From the NCBI GenBank assembly GCA_016780605.1, contig JADHLS010000396.1, positions 1-5,776 of the forward strand: 5,776 nucleotides of DNA, in the 5' to 3' direction. The stretch comes from Reyranella sp. GTDB taxonomy: Bacteria; Pseudomonadota; Alphaproteobacteria; Reyranellales; Reyranellaceae. Each line of letters opens with the position of its first letter. Position 1 is the first letter of the stretch. Below are positions 1 to 5,776 of this stretch, one piece after another. A program made the position numbers and the translations under genes. The notes below the pieces were generated by a model. That model had not been told where the DNA came from and did not search any database. It worked only from the letters and a program-made list of their open reading frames with translations.

Positions 1-26
1 AGAAAGCGCGCAAGGCTCCGAAGTCA

Positions 27-770
27 TTGCCAATCAATGAAGTCGCGCGACGCATCCGGCGAATGGTCAAGTTGATCGACGAGCAAACGCGCATTGCCCT
101 CGAGGTTCGTGCTTCGCTAGAAAGCGCCAACTCTCTGATCCAGGAACATAGCGGTCGGCAATTCTATGCGGCCGACAGCGTGACTTCCATCCAAGGCAGC
201 CAGGCCATGTTCCTGACGTTGATTCTGGCCAAGCTCTTCGAGATGCCCCGTCGTCGCCGAGGAGAGACCTATGCGCGTCGTTACAATCGGAGCGATGCGG
301 CCTCGATACCACTCTTGCTGCGATTGGTACGCCAGCGACGGGCGCGCGCATACTTCGGCGCAAAGGCGCGACACTGGACGGCGATGCTTCCGTCTTGGGG
401 CGACAAGAACGCCCGAGCCTGTGAAGATGCGATCGATAAAGCATTGTCAGCCTACGACAGCCTCCGCAAGACCAAGGTCGGACGAGCCGCCATTCTTCGC
501 TTGCGCAGATTTCGAAACAACCTTCTGGCCCATTTGCTCATCATTCCGAAACGGGGCGTCAACCCGACCTACGGTGAGATTTTTCGGCTGGTCGACGTCG
601 CTCGAGAAGTCTCTGGCCATGTGCGGCTTGCCATCGAGGGGCTCAACACGGACCTTGCTGGATTCGAAGCAGAGAAAATCCGTGTCGCTGAGGCATTCTG
701 GGAGGCTGCTCTTCCCGCGGCGATGGCGGCAAAGCAACCTCGCTCTGCTTGGCGTCCTCGGATAGAGTAG
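27..770 (+). CDS. AbiU2-like HEPN-domain protein (putative RNase or abortive-infection type), 5' end uncertain
   Basis: This is a mostly helical, basic soluble protein of 247 residues if read from TTG 27. No signal peptide or membrane segment is seen. Residues 163-169 read RNNLLAH, which fits the HEPN motif R-polar-x4-H that forms the metal-independent RNase site in many HEPN toxins. The preceding pattern (hydrophobic helix at 58-71, basic segment, IPLLLRLV at 94-101) resembles the AbiU2-type HEPN family, so I infer an RNA-cleaving or abortive-infection role; no substrate can be read. The start is unsettled: the frame has no stop back to the left edge (upstream codons read KARKAPKS), TTG 27 has only a weak AAGG 11 nt upstream, and ATG 63 is the first in-frame ATG. 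The gene may therefore begin outside the window. It stops at TAG 768-770, and the next gene starts at once in the same frame, so the two are probably co-transcribed. Coding is well supported; the family call is moderate. Confidence 0.72.
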   Translation: MPINEVARRIRRMVKLIDEQTRIALEVRASLESANSLIQEHSGRQFYAADSVTSIQGSQAMFLTLILAKLFEMPRRRRGETYARRYNRSDAASIPLLLRLVRQRRARAYFGAKARHWTAMLPSWGDKNARACEDAIDKALSAYDSLRKTKVGRAAILRLRRFRNNLLAHLLIIPKRGVNPTYGEIFRLVDVAREVSGHVRLAIEGLNTDLAGFEAEKIRVAEAFWEAALPAAMAAKQPRSAWRPRIE

Positions 771-1250
771 GTGGGGATGGGACCACGGGAATTTTGCGCT
801 GACGTCGTCGAGAAGAACATCGCCGACTTCCATGCAAACTATGCGGACTTGCGGCACGCCTTCAATGCAGTTGCCGCCGTGGACGCCTTGGCAGCGCATC
901 TCTGCGAATGGTGTCGTACGAATGCACCTCATGAACTCGCAGGAGGCGACGATACTACATACCGGGCCCTGCTGGCGAAGCGGGATTCGAACTTTGAGAT
1001 GCTTCGCGATGTCGCGAAGGCCCATAAGCACGTCAGGCTGACCAGGGGCCGCCCCAAAGTAACGCTCGCCTCCCAAACCAAAAGTCGCGAGGTCGGCTAC
1101 GGCGAGGGAGGGTTTGGCTTGGGAAGGTTCGGCGGCCCGGAGCAGGTCGTCATCGACGACAACGGCGGCCACATGCACTACGTCGAAACCGTCGTCGATG
1201 ACGCCCTGGCCTTTCTCCGGACGGAGATGGACCGGCTTGGCGTGCCTTAG
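771..1250 (+). CDS. Conserved-looking hypothetical protein with RDVAKAHKH segment
   Basis: I do not recognise a named function. The protein has 159 residues from GTG 771, or 157 from ATG 777; the purine-rich run just upstream does not decide between them. The N-terminal half (about residues 10-50) looks helical, with FNAVAAVDALAAHLCEW as its core. Residues 79-87 read RDVAKAHKH, followed by RLTRGRPKVT. A glycine-rich stretch (109-122) and a short C-terminal helix (about 138-156) end it. I recall the 'LRD-x-A-x-A-x-KH-x-x-L' arrangement from uncharacterised bacterial proteins. R79 to H85 has the same spacing as the HEPN motif of the gene before it, which could mean a second, diverged HEPN-type fold, but KH may simply be the conserved feature. 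There is no signal peptide, membrane segment or metal site. It starts on the codon directly after the upstream gene's TAG, which suggests translational coupling and a joint role. Confidence 0.75.
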   Translation: MGMGPREFCADVVEKNIADFHANYADLRHAFNAVAAVDALAAHLCEWCRTNAPHELAGGDDTTYRALLAKRDSNFEMLRDVAKAHKHVRLTRGRPKVTLASQTKSREVGYGEGGFGLGRFGGPEQVVIDDNGGHMHYVETVVDDALAFLRTEMDRLGVP

Positions 1251-1288
1251 TCGCTAGACTTCGCGCGGACGGTAATCACACGCCAAGC
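1235..1288. repeat. 10-bp perfect inverted repeat across the stop of the second small gene
   Basis: GCTTGGCGTG at 1235-1244 is the exact reverse complement of CACGCCAAGC at 1279-1288, with a 34-nt spacer holding the TAG stop at 1248-1250. As RNA it could form a stem with a large loop at the 3' end of the small two-gene unit. It has no following T-run, so it is not a standard intrinsic terminator. It could be a 3'-end stabilising stem, a Rho-related element or a protein-binding site. A chance match is possible, because one arm lies inside coding sequence. Confidence 0.4.
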
Positions 1289-1399
1289 AACGAGAGGATC
1301 ACCCTCGCTTCCTGATTTACCCATCGCGAGAGTGAAAGGGCTGCGCCGGTTTCCGTGACGGATTGGAGGTCGAGAGGAAGTCTCCCGGCCGTCCGTCGC

Positions 1400-1403
1400 G
1401 GAG
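1400..1403 (+). promoter_or_regulatory. Ribosome-binding site deciding the ParB start
   Basis: GGAG lies 8 nt before ATG 1412. The upstream in-frame GTG 1355 has no comparable site, and the 19 residues it would add (starting MTDWRSRG) do not look like part of a ParB domain. The ATG is therefore preferred. No convincing -35/-10 pair was found in 1251-1399. Confidence 0.65.
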
Positions 1404-1411
1404 TGTTTTCC

Positions 1412-3529
1412 ATGGCAAAGGCCGTTCAGAAGATCATCCTCAGCGCCTCGCGCGACATCCCCTTCAACAAGCTCGTGCTCAGCCAGTCCAACGTCCGGCG
1501 CCTGAAGGCAGGCGTCTCAATCGAGGACCTGGCCCAGGACATCGCCCGGCGTGGGCTCCTGCAGAGCCTCAACGTCCGGCCGGTCCTCGATGCCGAGGGC
1601 GCCGAGACCGGCACCTTCGAGATTCCGGCCGGTGGGCGCCGCTACCGGGCTCTTGAGCGACTGGTGAAGCAGAAGCGCCTGTCGAAGACGGCGCCGATCC
1701 CCTGCATCGTGCGCGATCCTTCGGTGCTGGTCTCAGCGGAGGAGGATTCTCTGGCCGAGAACGTCCAGCGCGTCGCCCTGCATCCGCTGGACCAGTTCCG
1801 CGCCTTCAAGACGCTGTGCGACCAGGGCGCCGGCGAGGAGGAGATCGCCGCCCGCTTCTTCGTCGCGCCGGCTGTGGTGAAGCAGCGGCTGCGCTTGGCT
1901 TCCGTCTCCGGGAAGCTGCTCGAGGTCTATGCGGGGGACGGCATGACCCTGGAGCAACTCATGGCCTTTACGGTCACCACCAACCATGCCCGGCAGGAGC
2001 AGGTCTGGGAGGCCTTGCAGCAGTCCTACGACAAGGAGCCCTACCTGATCCGCCGCCAGCTCACCGAGAGCGCCGTGCGGGCTTCAGATCGCCGGGCGCG
2101 GTTCGTCGGACTCGATGTTTATGACGCAGCAGGTGGCATGGTCCTGCGCGATCTGTTCGAGGACGATGGAGGCGGCTGGCTTCAGGACGTGGCTCTGCTC
2201 GATCGCTTGGCCACCGAGAAGCTGGCGACGGAGGCCGAGAAGATCGCCGCCGAGGGCTGGAAGTGGATCGAGGTGGCCATCGATTTCCGGTACGGCCATG
2301 CGCACCATCTTCGGCGGCTCGACGGCGTGGAGGTCGAACTCACGCCCGACGAACAGGCGACCTTCGACGCGCTGACCGCCGAGCAGGCCAAGCTCGAGAG
2401 CGAATACGAAGGAGCCGACGAGCTGCCGGACGAGGTCGACGCGCCGCTGGGCGAGATCGAGACGGCGCTTGCCGCCTTCGACAGCCGGCCGGTCCGCTAC
2501 GAGCCGGCCGAGATCGCGCGTGCCGGTGTGTTCGTCAGCATCGATGCCGACGGTCGCCTCGCGGCCGATCGCGGCTATGTCCGGCCGGAAGACGAGCCGA
2601 TGCCGGCGGGCAGCGAAGATCCGGCAGCAGACGAGATCGGCGGGGCGGATGAGGCGGCGCCTGCTGCTCCGGCCCAGCGTACCGTCATCACCATCGGCGG
2701 CGATCAGCCGGAGGACGACGGCGACGACGATGCGATCAAGCCGCTGCCAGAGCGCCTCGTGAGCGAGCTGACGGCTCATCGCACCCTGGCGCTGCGAGAC
2801 GCGGTGGCGAACAACCCGCAGGTCGCCCTGACCGCGCTGCTGCACAAACTCTGCCTCGACACCTTCCAGCACAGCGCGCCCGGCGCCTGCCTGGAAGCCT
2901 CGGTGCGGCATGTGTTCTTCCCTACCCAGTCGGCCGATTTGAAGGACAGCCCCTCGGCCAAGGCGGTGGCCGAACGCCACGAGGCTTGGAAAGCCGAGCT
3001 GCCCAAGGACGGCCAAGTGCTATGGGACTGGCTCGCCGTCCTCGACGACAATCGCCGCGCCGCGCTCCTCGCGCATTGCGTGTCGTTCGGCGTGAACGCC
3101 CTCTACGAGAAGGGCGACCGGTACGGCGGACCGGGCGTTTCGGCGCACGGTGTGCAGCAGCGGATCGCCCAGGCCGACCGGCTCGCCCGTGCCGTCCACC
3201 TCGACATGGTGGAAGCCGGATGGTGGCCGACGGTCGACAACTATCTCGGCCGCGTCACCAAGCCCCGCATCCTCGAGGCGGTGCGGGAGGCCAGGGGCGA
3301 TCAAGCTGCGCAGCTCATCGACCATCTCAAGAAGGCGGAGATGGCGAAGGAGGCCGAGCGGCTGCTCAATGGCACGGGCTGGCTCCCCGAACCGCTGCGG
3401 CTCGCCGACAGCGGGGACGTGTCGCGCACCCCCACCGACACCGAGGAGCTTCCCGCTTTCCTCACCGACGGCGAAGGGCAGGATTCCGCGACTGACGAGG
3501 TCGAGCCGAATGCCATTGCCGCCGAGTAG
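1412..3529 (+). CDS. ParB/RepB/Spo0J-family protein, long form (705 aa)
   Basis: This is a DNA-binding protein of the ParB superfamily, whose members bind centromere-like sites and use CTP to load and slide on DNA. Residues about 12-130 form the ParB N-terminal domain: FNKLVLSQSNVRR, then GGRRYRA (74-80, the GERRxRA position) and ENVQR (116-120) followed by HPLDQFRAF. A helix-turn-helix region follows at about 142-170 (EEEIAARFFVAPAVVKQRLRL). Residues 313-333 may be a short coiled coil, 391-440 is a low-complexity acidic Ala/Pro linker, and 446-660 is a helical C-terminal domain with EAGWWPTVDNYLGRVTKP at 601-618. The length is more than twice that of a chromosomal ParB (about 280-300 aa), which fits the long ParB-like proteins of alphaproteobacterial plasmids and integrative elements. 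The Glu of GERR is Gly here. No parA is adjacent, so it may regulate or mark the element rather than partition it. A terminator follows, making this a separate transcription unit from the helicase gene. Confidence 0.92.
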   Translation: MAKAVQKIILSASRDIPFNKLVLSQSNVRRLKAGVSIEDLAQDIARRGLLQSLNVRPVLDAEGAETGTFEIPAGGRRYRALERLVKQKRLSKTAPIPCIVRDPSVLVSAEEDSLAENVQRVALHPLDQFRAFKTLCDQGAGEEEIAARFFVAPAVVKQRLRLASVSGKLLEVYAGDGMTLEQLMAFTVTTNHARQEQVWEALQQSYDKEPYLIRRQLTESAVRASDRRARFVGLDVYDAAGGMVLRDLFEDDGGGWLQDVALLDRLATEKLATEAEKIAAEGWKWIEVAIDFRYGHAHHLRRLDGVEVELTPDEQATFDALTAEQAKLESEYEGADELPDEVDAPLGEIETALAAFDSRPVRYEPAEIARAGVFVSIDADGRLAADRGYVRPEDEPMPAGSEDPAADEIGGADEAAPAAPAQRTVITIGGDQPEDDGDDDAIKPLPERLVSELTAHRTLALRDAVANNPQVALTALLHKLCLDTFQHSAPGACLEASVRHVFFPTQSADLKDSPSAKAVAERHEAWKAELPKDGQVLWDWLAVLDDNRRAALLAHCVSFGVNALYEKGDRYGGPGVSAHGVQQRIAQADRLARAVHLDMVEAGWWPTVDNYLGRVTKPRILEAVREARGDQAAQLIDHLKKAEMAKEAERLLNGTGWLPEPLRLADSGDVSRTPTDTEELPAFLTDGEGQDSATDEVEPNAIAAE

Positions 3530-3586
3530 CAGGAGTATCGCGGAGCGGCCTCGGCCGCCCTGCCTTCTTGCCGCCAATCGTTGGAT

Positions 3587-3613
3587 AAGCCCGGCCGCCG
3601 TGCCGGGCTTTTT
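3587..3613 (+). terminator. Intrinsic terminator after the ParB gene
   Basis: AAGCCCGGC (3587-3595) pairs perfectly with GCCGGGCTT (3602-3610) around a 6-nt loop, and the T-run 3609-3613 follows. This 9-bp GC-rich stem with a U-tract, 57 nt after the ParB stop codon, is a textbook Rho-independent terminator. It implies that the downstream gene has its own promoter or depends on read-through. Confidence 0.88.
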
Positions 3614-3743
3614 CCTTTGAGAGATCCCTCACCTTCTAGTCGCAGGGGAGAGGGAGAGGACGGCCGGCACGGGTTTGAGCCGGCTGGGTCCAGAGAGAGC
3701 GCCTTCCGGTTCAGACCGTTCTCGCTCTCCCGAGGTCTCCTCC
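3614..3743 (+). promoter_or_regulatory. Structured leader of the methyltransferase-helicase gene
   Basis: This 130-nt non-coding stretch has several possible stems. CCCTC 3626-3630 can pair with GAGGG 3650-3654. GCCGGC 3663-3668 can pair with GCCGGC 3679-3684. GAGAGCG 3695-3701 can pair with CGCTCTC 3723-3729, enclosing a second stem, CGGT 3707-3710 with ACCG 3715-3718. GAGG 3732-3735 can pair with CCTC 3739-3742. The sequence GGGAGAG occurs twice in the purine tract (3646-3652 and 3652-3658) and can also pair with CTCTCCC 3725-3731, giving an alternative to the third stem. The promoter of the downstream gene should lie here if the terminator is efficient, but I see no clear -35/-10 boxes. 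A regulatory role is inferred. Confidence 0.4.
3732..3735 (+). promoter_or_regulatory. Ribosome-binding site of the methyltransferase-helicase gene
   Basis: GAGG is 8 nt before ATG 3744 and supports that start. The same four bases can pair with CCTC 3739-3742 across a 3-nt loop, so the site could be partly masked when the RNA is folded. Confidence 0.6.
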
Positions 3744-5776
3744 ATGTCGAATGTCTCCCTCTCGGCGGCAACCACACCACTACGCTCGCTCGCCGGCGCT
3801 CCTGCGGATCCGTCCGCCGGCATTGCCGCGGCAGCGCACCTTCTTCTCCCTCACCTCGAGCGCGGGTGCCGCATCGATGCGGTTGCCCTGCGCGCCGCCA
3901 TGGAGCACGCCTTCTGCGGCTCCGATGCCGCCGGCGCCTGGGACTGGAAGACCGCCTACGACGCCTGCGAGGCAGCGACCGTGCTGTTCATGCGCAAGTT
4001 CGGCCCGGCCATTCGGACACGGGCTGGGTCACCGGCTACTGCACTGTCGATGCTCGGCAGGATCGCGGCCCTTCTTCCCACCCATACGCGCCGATCCGAG
4101 GAGAGCCAGGCGCTTCAGCAATTCTCGACGCCGCTCGCGCTCGGGTTTGTCGCCGCCAACGCCGCTGCGATCACCCCGGCTGACCTCGTGGTTGAGCCTT
4201 CGGCCGGCACGGGTCTGCTCGCCATCTTCGCGGAGCTCGCGGGCAGCGGGCTGGCCCTGAACGAGCTAGCGTCCACGCGCGCGGCCTTGCTCGGGCAGCT
4301 GTTCCCCGCAGTGGTCACGACACGCTACGACGCGGCTCATCTCCACGACCATCTCGACGATGCCGTGCGTCCGAGCGTCGTGCTGATGAATCCGCCGTTC
4401 TCGGCTGCTGCGCATGTCGACGGCACCGTCAGCGATGCCGCCCTGCGCCATGTCTCGTCGGCGCTGGCGCGACTAGCCGAGGGCGGACGCCTCGTCGCGA
4501 TCACCGGCGCCAGCCTCTCGCCGGACCATCCATCGTGGCGCGAGGCCTTCGTCCGCCTTCAGGAACGCGGCCGTGTCGTGTTTAGCGCTGCCGTCGATGG
4601 TCGCGTTTATGCCCGCCACGGTACCGCGGTCGAGACTCGGCTGACGGTCATCGATCGCGTACCTGCGGATGATCCAAGGTCTTTTCCGGCATCATTCGGC
4701 ATGGCGCCCGACGTCGCGACGTTGCTCCAATGGGTGACGTCGCATGTTCCACCGCGCTTGCCTGTTCATGGCACCGCGCTTCCTGCATCCGTCCCTCCCG
4801 TCACGGTCATGTCGAGCCGGAGGCCTGCGCGGCAGCCACGCGCTGTTGCCGGTGATTCGCTTGAACGAGTGGGTACTGAGCTCGCCTACGAGACCGTCGA
4901 CTGGAAGCCTGTCGAAGGCGGCAGCCTTACCGAGGCGCTGTACGAAGGATACGAGCTGCAATCAATCCAGATCCTCGGCGCGCGGCCGCATCCGACGCGG
5001 CTCGTGCAGTCGGCGGCGATGGCCTCGGTCGCGCCGCCCAAGCCCAGCTATCAACCGCGCCTGCCGGCGAATGTCGTCGGCGGCGGGTTGCTGTCCGATG
5101 CCCAGCTCGAGAGCGTCATCTATGCGGGCGAATCCCACAGCGACCATCTCGCCGGATCGTGGCTGGTCGATGAGACCTGCGATGTCGTCTCAGCGGCACC
5201 CGATGGCGCCGAGAACGCCGTTCGCTTCCGGCGCGGCTGGATGCTGGGCGACGGCACCGGCGCCGGCAAGGGCCGTCAAGTTGCCGGTATCCTGCTCGAC
5301 AACTGGCTGCAAGGCCGGCGGCGGGCGGTGTGGGTGTCGAAGTCGGACAAGCTGATCGAGGACGCTCAGCGCGACTGGTCGGCGCTCGGCATGGAGCGCC
5401 TGCTGATCACGCCGCTCGCGCGCTTCCGCCGGGGCACACCGGTCCGCCTGGAGCAAGGCATCCTTTTTGCCACCTACGCCACGCTACGGACCGACGCGCG
5501 CGAGGAAAGGGTTTCGCGGGTCCAGCAGATCGTCGATTGGCTGGGATCGGACTTCGATGGAGTGATCGTGTTCGACGAAAGCCACGCCATGGCCAATGCC
5601 GCCGGCGGCAAGGGCGAGCGGGGTGAGCAGGCGCCCTCCCAGCAGGGCCGTGCCGGTCTCCGCCTGCAGTATGCGCTGCCGAATGCCCGCGTCGTGTACG
5701 TCTCCGCCACGGGCGCCACCACCGTGCACAACCTCGCCTACGCCCAGCGACTGGGCCTCTGGGGCGGCGAGGATTT
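3744..5776 (+). CDS. N6-adenine methyltransferase / Strawberry-notch-family SF2 helicase, 3' end beyond window
   Basis: The frame is open from ATG 3744 to the right edge, giving 677 residues of a protein that is usually about 1,400 aa. The N-terminal part is a class I SAM-dependent DNA methyltransferase: QQFSTP at 125-130, the SAM-binding motif VEPSAGTG at 150-157, and the catalytic NPPF at 216-219 typical of N6-adenine enzymes. A linker follows (about 280-440). The second part has SF2/Strawberry-notch helicase motifs: motif I GDGTGAGKGR at 502-511, WVSKSDKLIEDA just after it, ILFATYATLR, the Walker B motif FDESHA at 610-615 (DESH form), and SATGAT at 654-659. These match the N-terminal ATPase half (AAA_34-like); the C-terminal helicase half is outside the window. 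Such a protein would methylate adenine and move on or remodel DNA. The domain make-up resembles phage P1 DarB, so protection of transferred DNA from restriction is a reasonable inference. The start is supported by GAGG 8 nt upstream, and it is separated from the ParB gene by a terminator. Confidence 0.92.
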   Translation, partial: MSNVSLSAATTPLRSLAGAPADPSAGIAAAAHLLLPHLERGCRIDAVALRAAMEHAFCGSDAAGAWDWKTAYDACEAATVLFMRKFGPAIRTRAGSPATALSMLGRIAALLPTHTRRSEESQALQQFSTPLALGFVAANAAAITPADLVVEPSAGTGLLAIFAELAGSGLALNELASTRAALLGQLFPAVVTTRYDAAHLHDHLDDAVRPSVVLMNPPFSAAAHVDGTVSDAALRHVSSALARLAEGGRLVAITGASLSPDHPSWREAFVRLQERGRVVFSAAVDGRVYARHGTAVETRLTVIDRVPADDPRSFPASFGMAPDVATLLQWVTSHVPPRLPVHGTALPASVPPVTVMSSRRPARQPRAVAGDSLERVGTELAYETVDWKPVEGGSLTEALYEGYELQSIQILGARPHPTRLVQSAAMASVAPPKPSYQPRLPANVVGGGLLSDAQLESVIYAGESHSDHLAGSWLVDETCDVVSAAPDGAENAVRFRRGWMLGDGTGAGKGRQVAGILLDNWLQGRRRAVWVSKSDKLIEDAQRDWSALGMERLLITPLARFRRGTPVRLEQGILFATYATLRTDAREERVSRVQQIVDWLGSDFDGVIVFDESHAMANAAGGKGERGEQAPSQQGRAGLRLQYALPNARVVYVSATGATTVHNLAYAQRLGLWGGED

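Noticed and set aside
447..1178. 243-codon open frame on the - strand across both small genes
   Set aside because: It lies opposite two better-supported genes, has no family-like motifs and is rich in residues typical of antisense frames in high-GC DNA.
1251..1399. Promoter for the ParB gene
   Set aside because: No TTGACA/TATAAT-like pair with suitable spacing was found; only scattered partial matches are present.
2084..3016. 310-codon open frame on the - strand within the ParB gene
   Set aside because: It is a long antisense shadow expected in high-GC coding DNA, with no recognisable domain and an Arg/Gly/Val-rich composition.
3626..3654. CCCTC...GAGGG stretch resembling interspersed intergenic repeats of some alphaproteobacteria
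   Set aside because: Only one copy is in the window and the stem is only 5 bp, so membership of a repeat family cannot be supported here.
3581..4183. 200-codon + strand frame covering the terminator and the start of the methyltransferase gene
   Set aside because: It begins inside the terminator and overlaps the methyltransferase frame, which carries clear motifs. Its translation is Arg/Pro/Ser-rich and low in complexity.
3661..4214. 14-base direct repeat CGGCCGGCACGGGT at 3661-3674 and 4201-4214
   Set aside because: The second copy encodes part of the conserved SAM-binding motif, and the bases are GC-rich. A chance match or minor coincidence is more likely than an attachment site.
4744..5355. 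203-codon + strand frame inside the helicase gene
   Set aside because: It is out of frame with the Walker-type motifs of the real gene and has a shadow-like composition.
1..5776. CRISPR array, tRNA, rRNA or insertion sequence
   Set aside because: No regularly spaced repeats, cloverleaf-like segments, transposase motifs or terminal inverted repeats were seen on either strand.

Overview
The window is a high-GC stretch in which every gene lies on the + strand. It looks like accessory DNA (an integrative element, island or plasmid) of an alphaproteobacterium, perhaps of the Rhizobiales or sphingomonad type. This placement is inference. It rests on a long ParB-like protein followed by a methyltransferase/Strawberry-notch helicase, a pair I recall from mobile elements of that class. 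No tRNA, integrase, insertion sequence or attachment site is visible to fix the element's type or ends.

Layout. (1) About 1-1250: two small genes in tandem. The first is an AbiU2-like HEPN protein with an RNNLLAH motif. Its frame is open to the left edge. It ends in TAG, and the next codon in the same frame begins the second gene, a 157-159 aa protein of unknown function that carries a similar RDVAKAH segment. A 10-bp inverted repeat straddles the second gene's stop. (2) 1251-1411: a short gap ending in a good ribosome-binding site. (3) 1412-3529: a 705 aa ParB-family protein with an N-terminal ParB domain, a helix-turn-helix region, an acidic linker and a long C-terminal domain. No ParA is in view. 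(4) 3530-3743: a clear intrinsic terminator, then a roughly 130-nt leader with several possible hairpins, including one that covers the next gene's Shine-Dalgarno site. (5) 3744 to the right edge: the first 677 residues of an N6-adenine methyltransferase fused to a Strawberry-notch SF2 helicase. Its reading frame has no stop before the window ends.

How it may fit together (inference): the ParB-like protein and the methyltransferase-helicase look like maintenance or protection functions of a mobile element, the latter resembling the domain make-up of phage P1 DarB, an anti-restriction protein. The HEPN pair looks like a defence or toxin cargo next to that backbone. The sampled HEPN region is visibly less GC-rich (57% in bases 121-180) than the sampled ParB gene (77% in bases 2461-2520), which fits separate origins but rests on two short samples.
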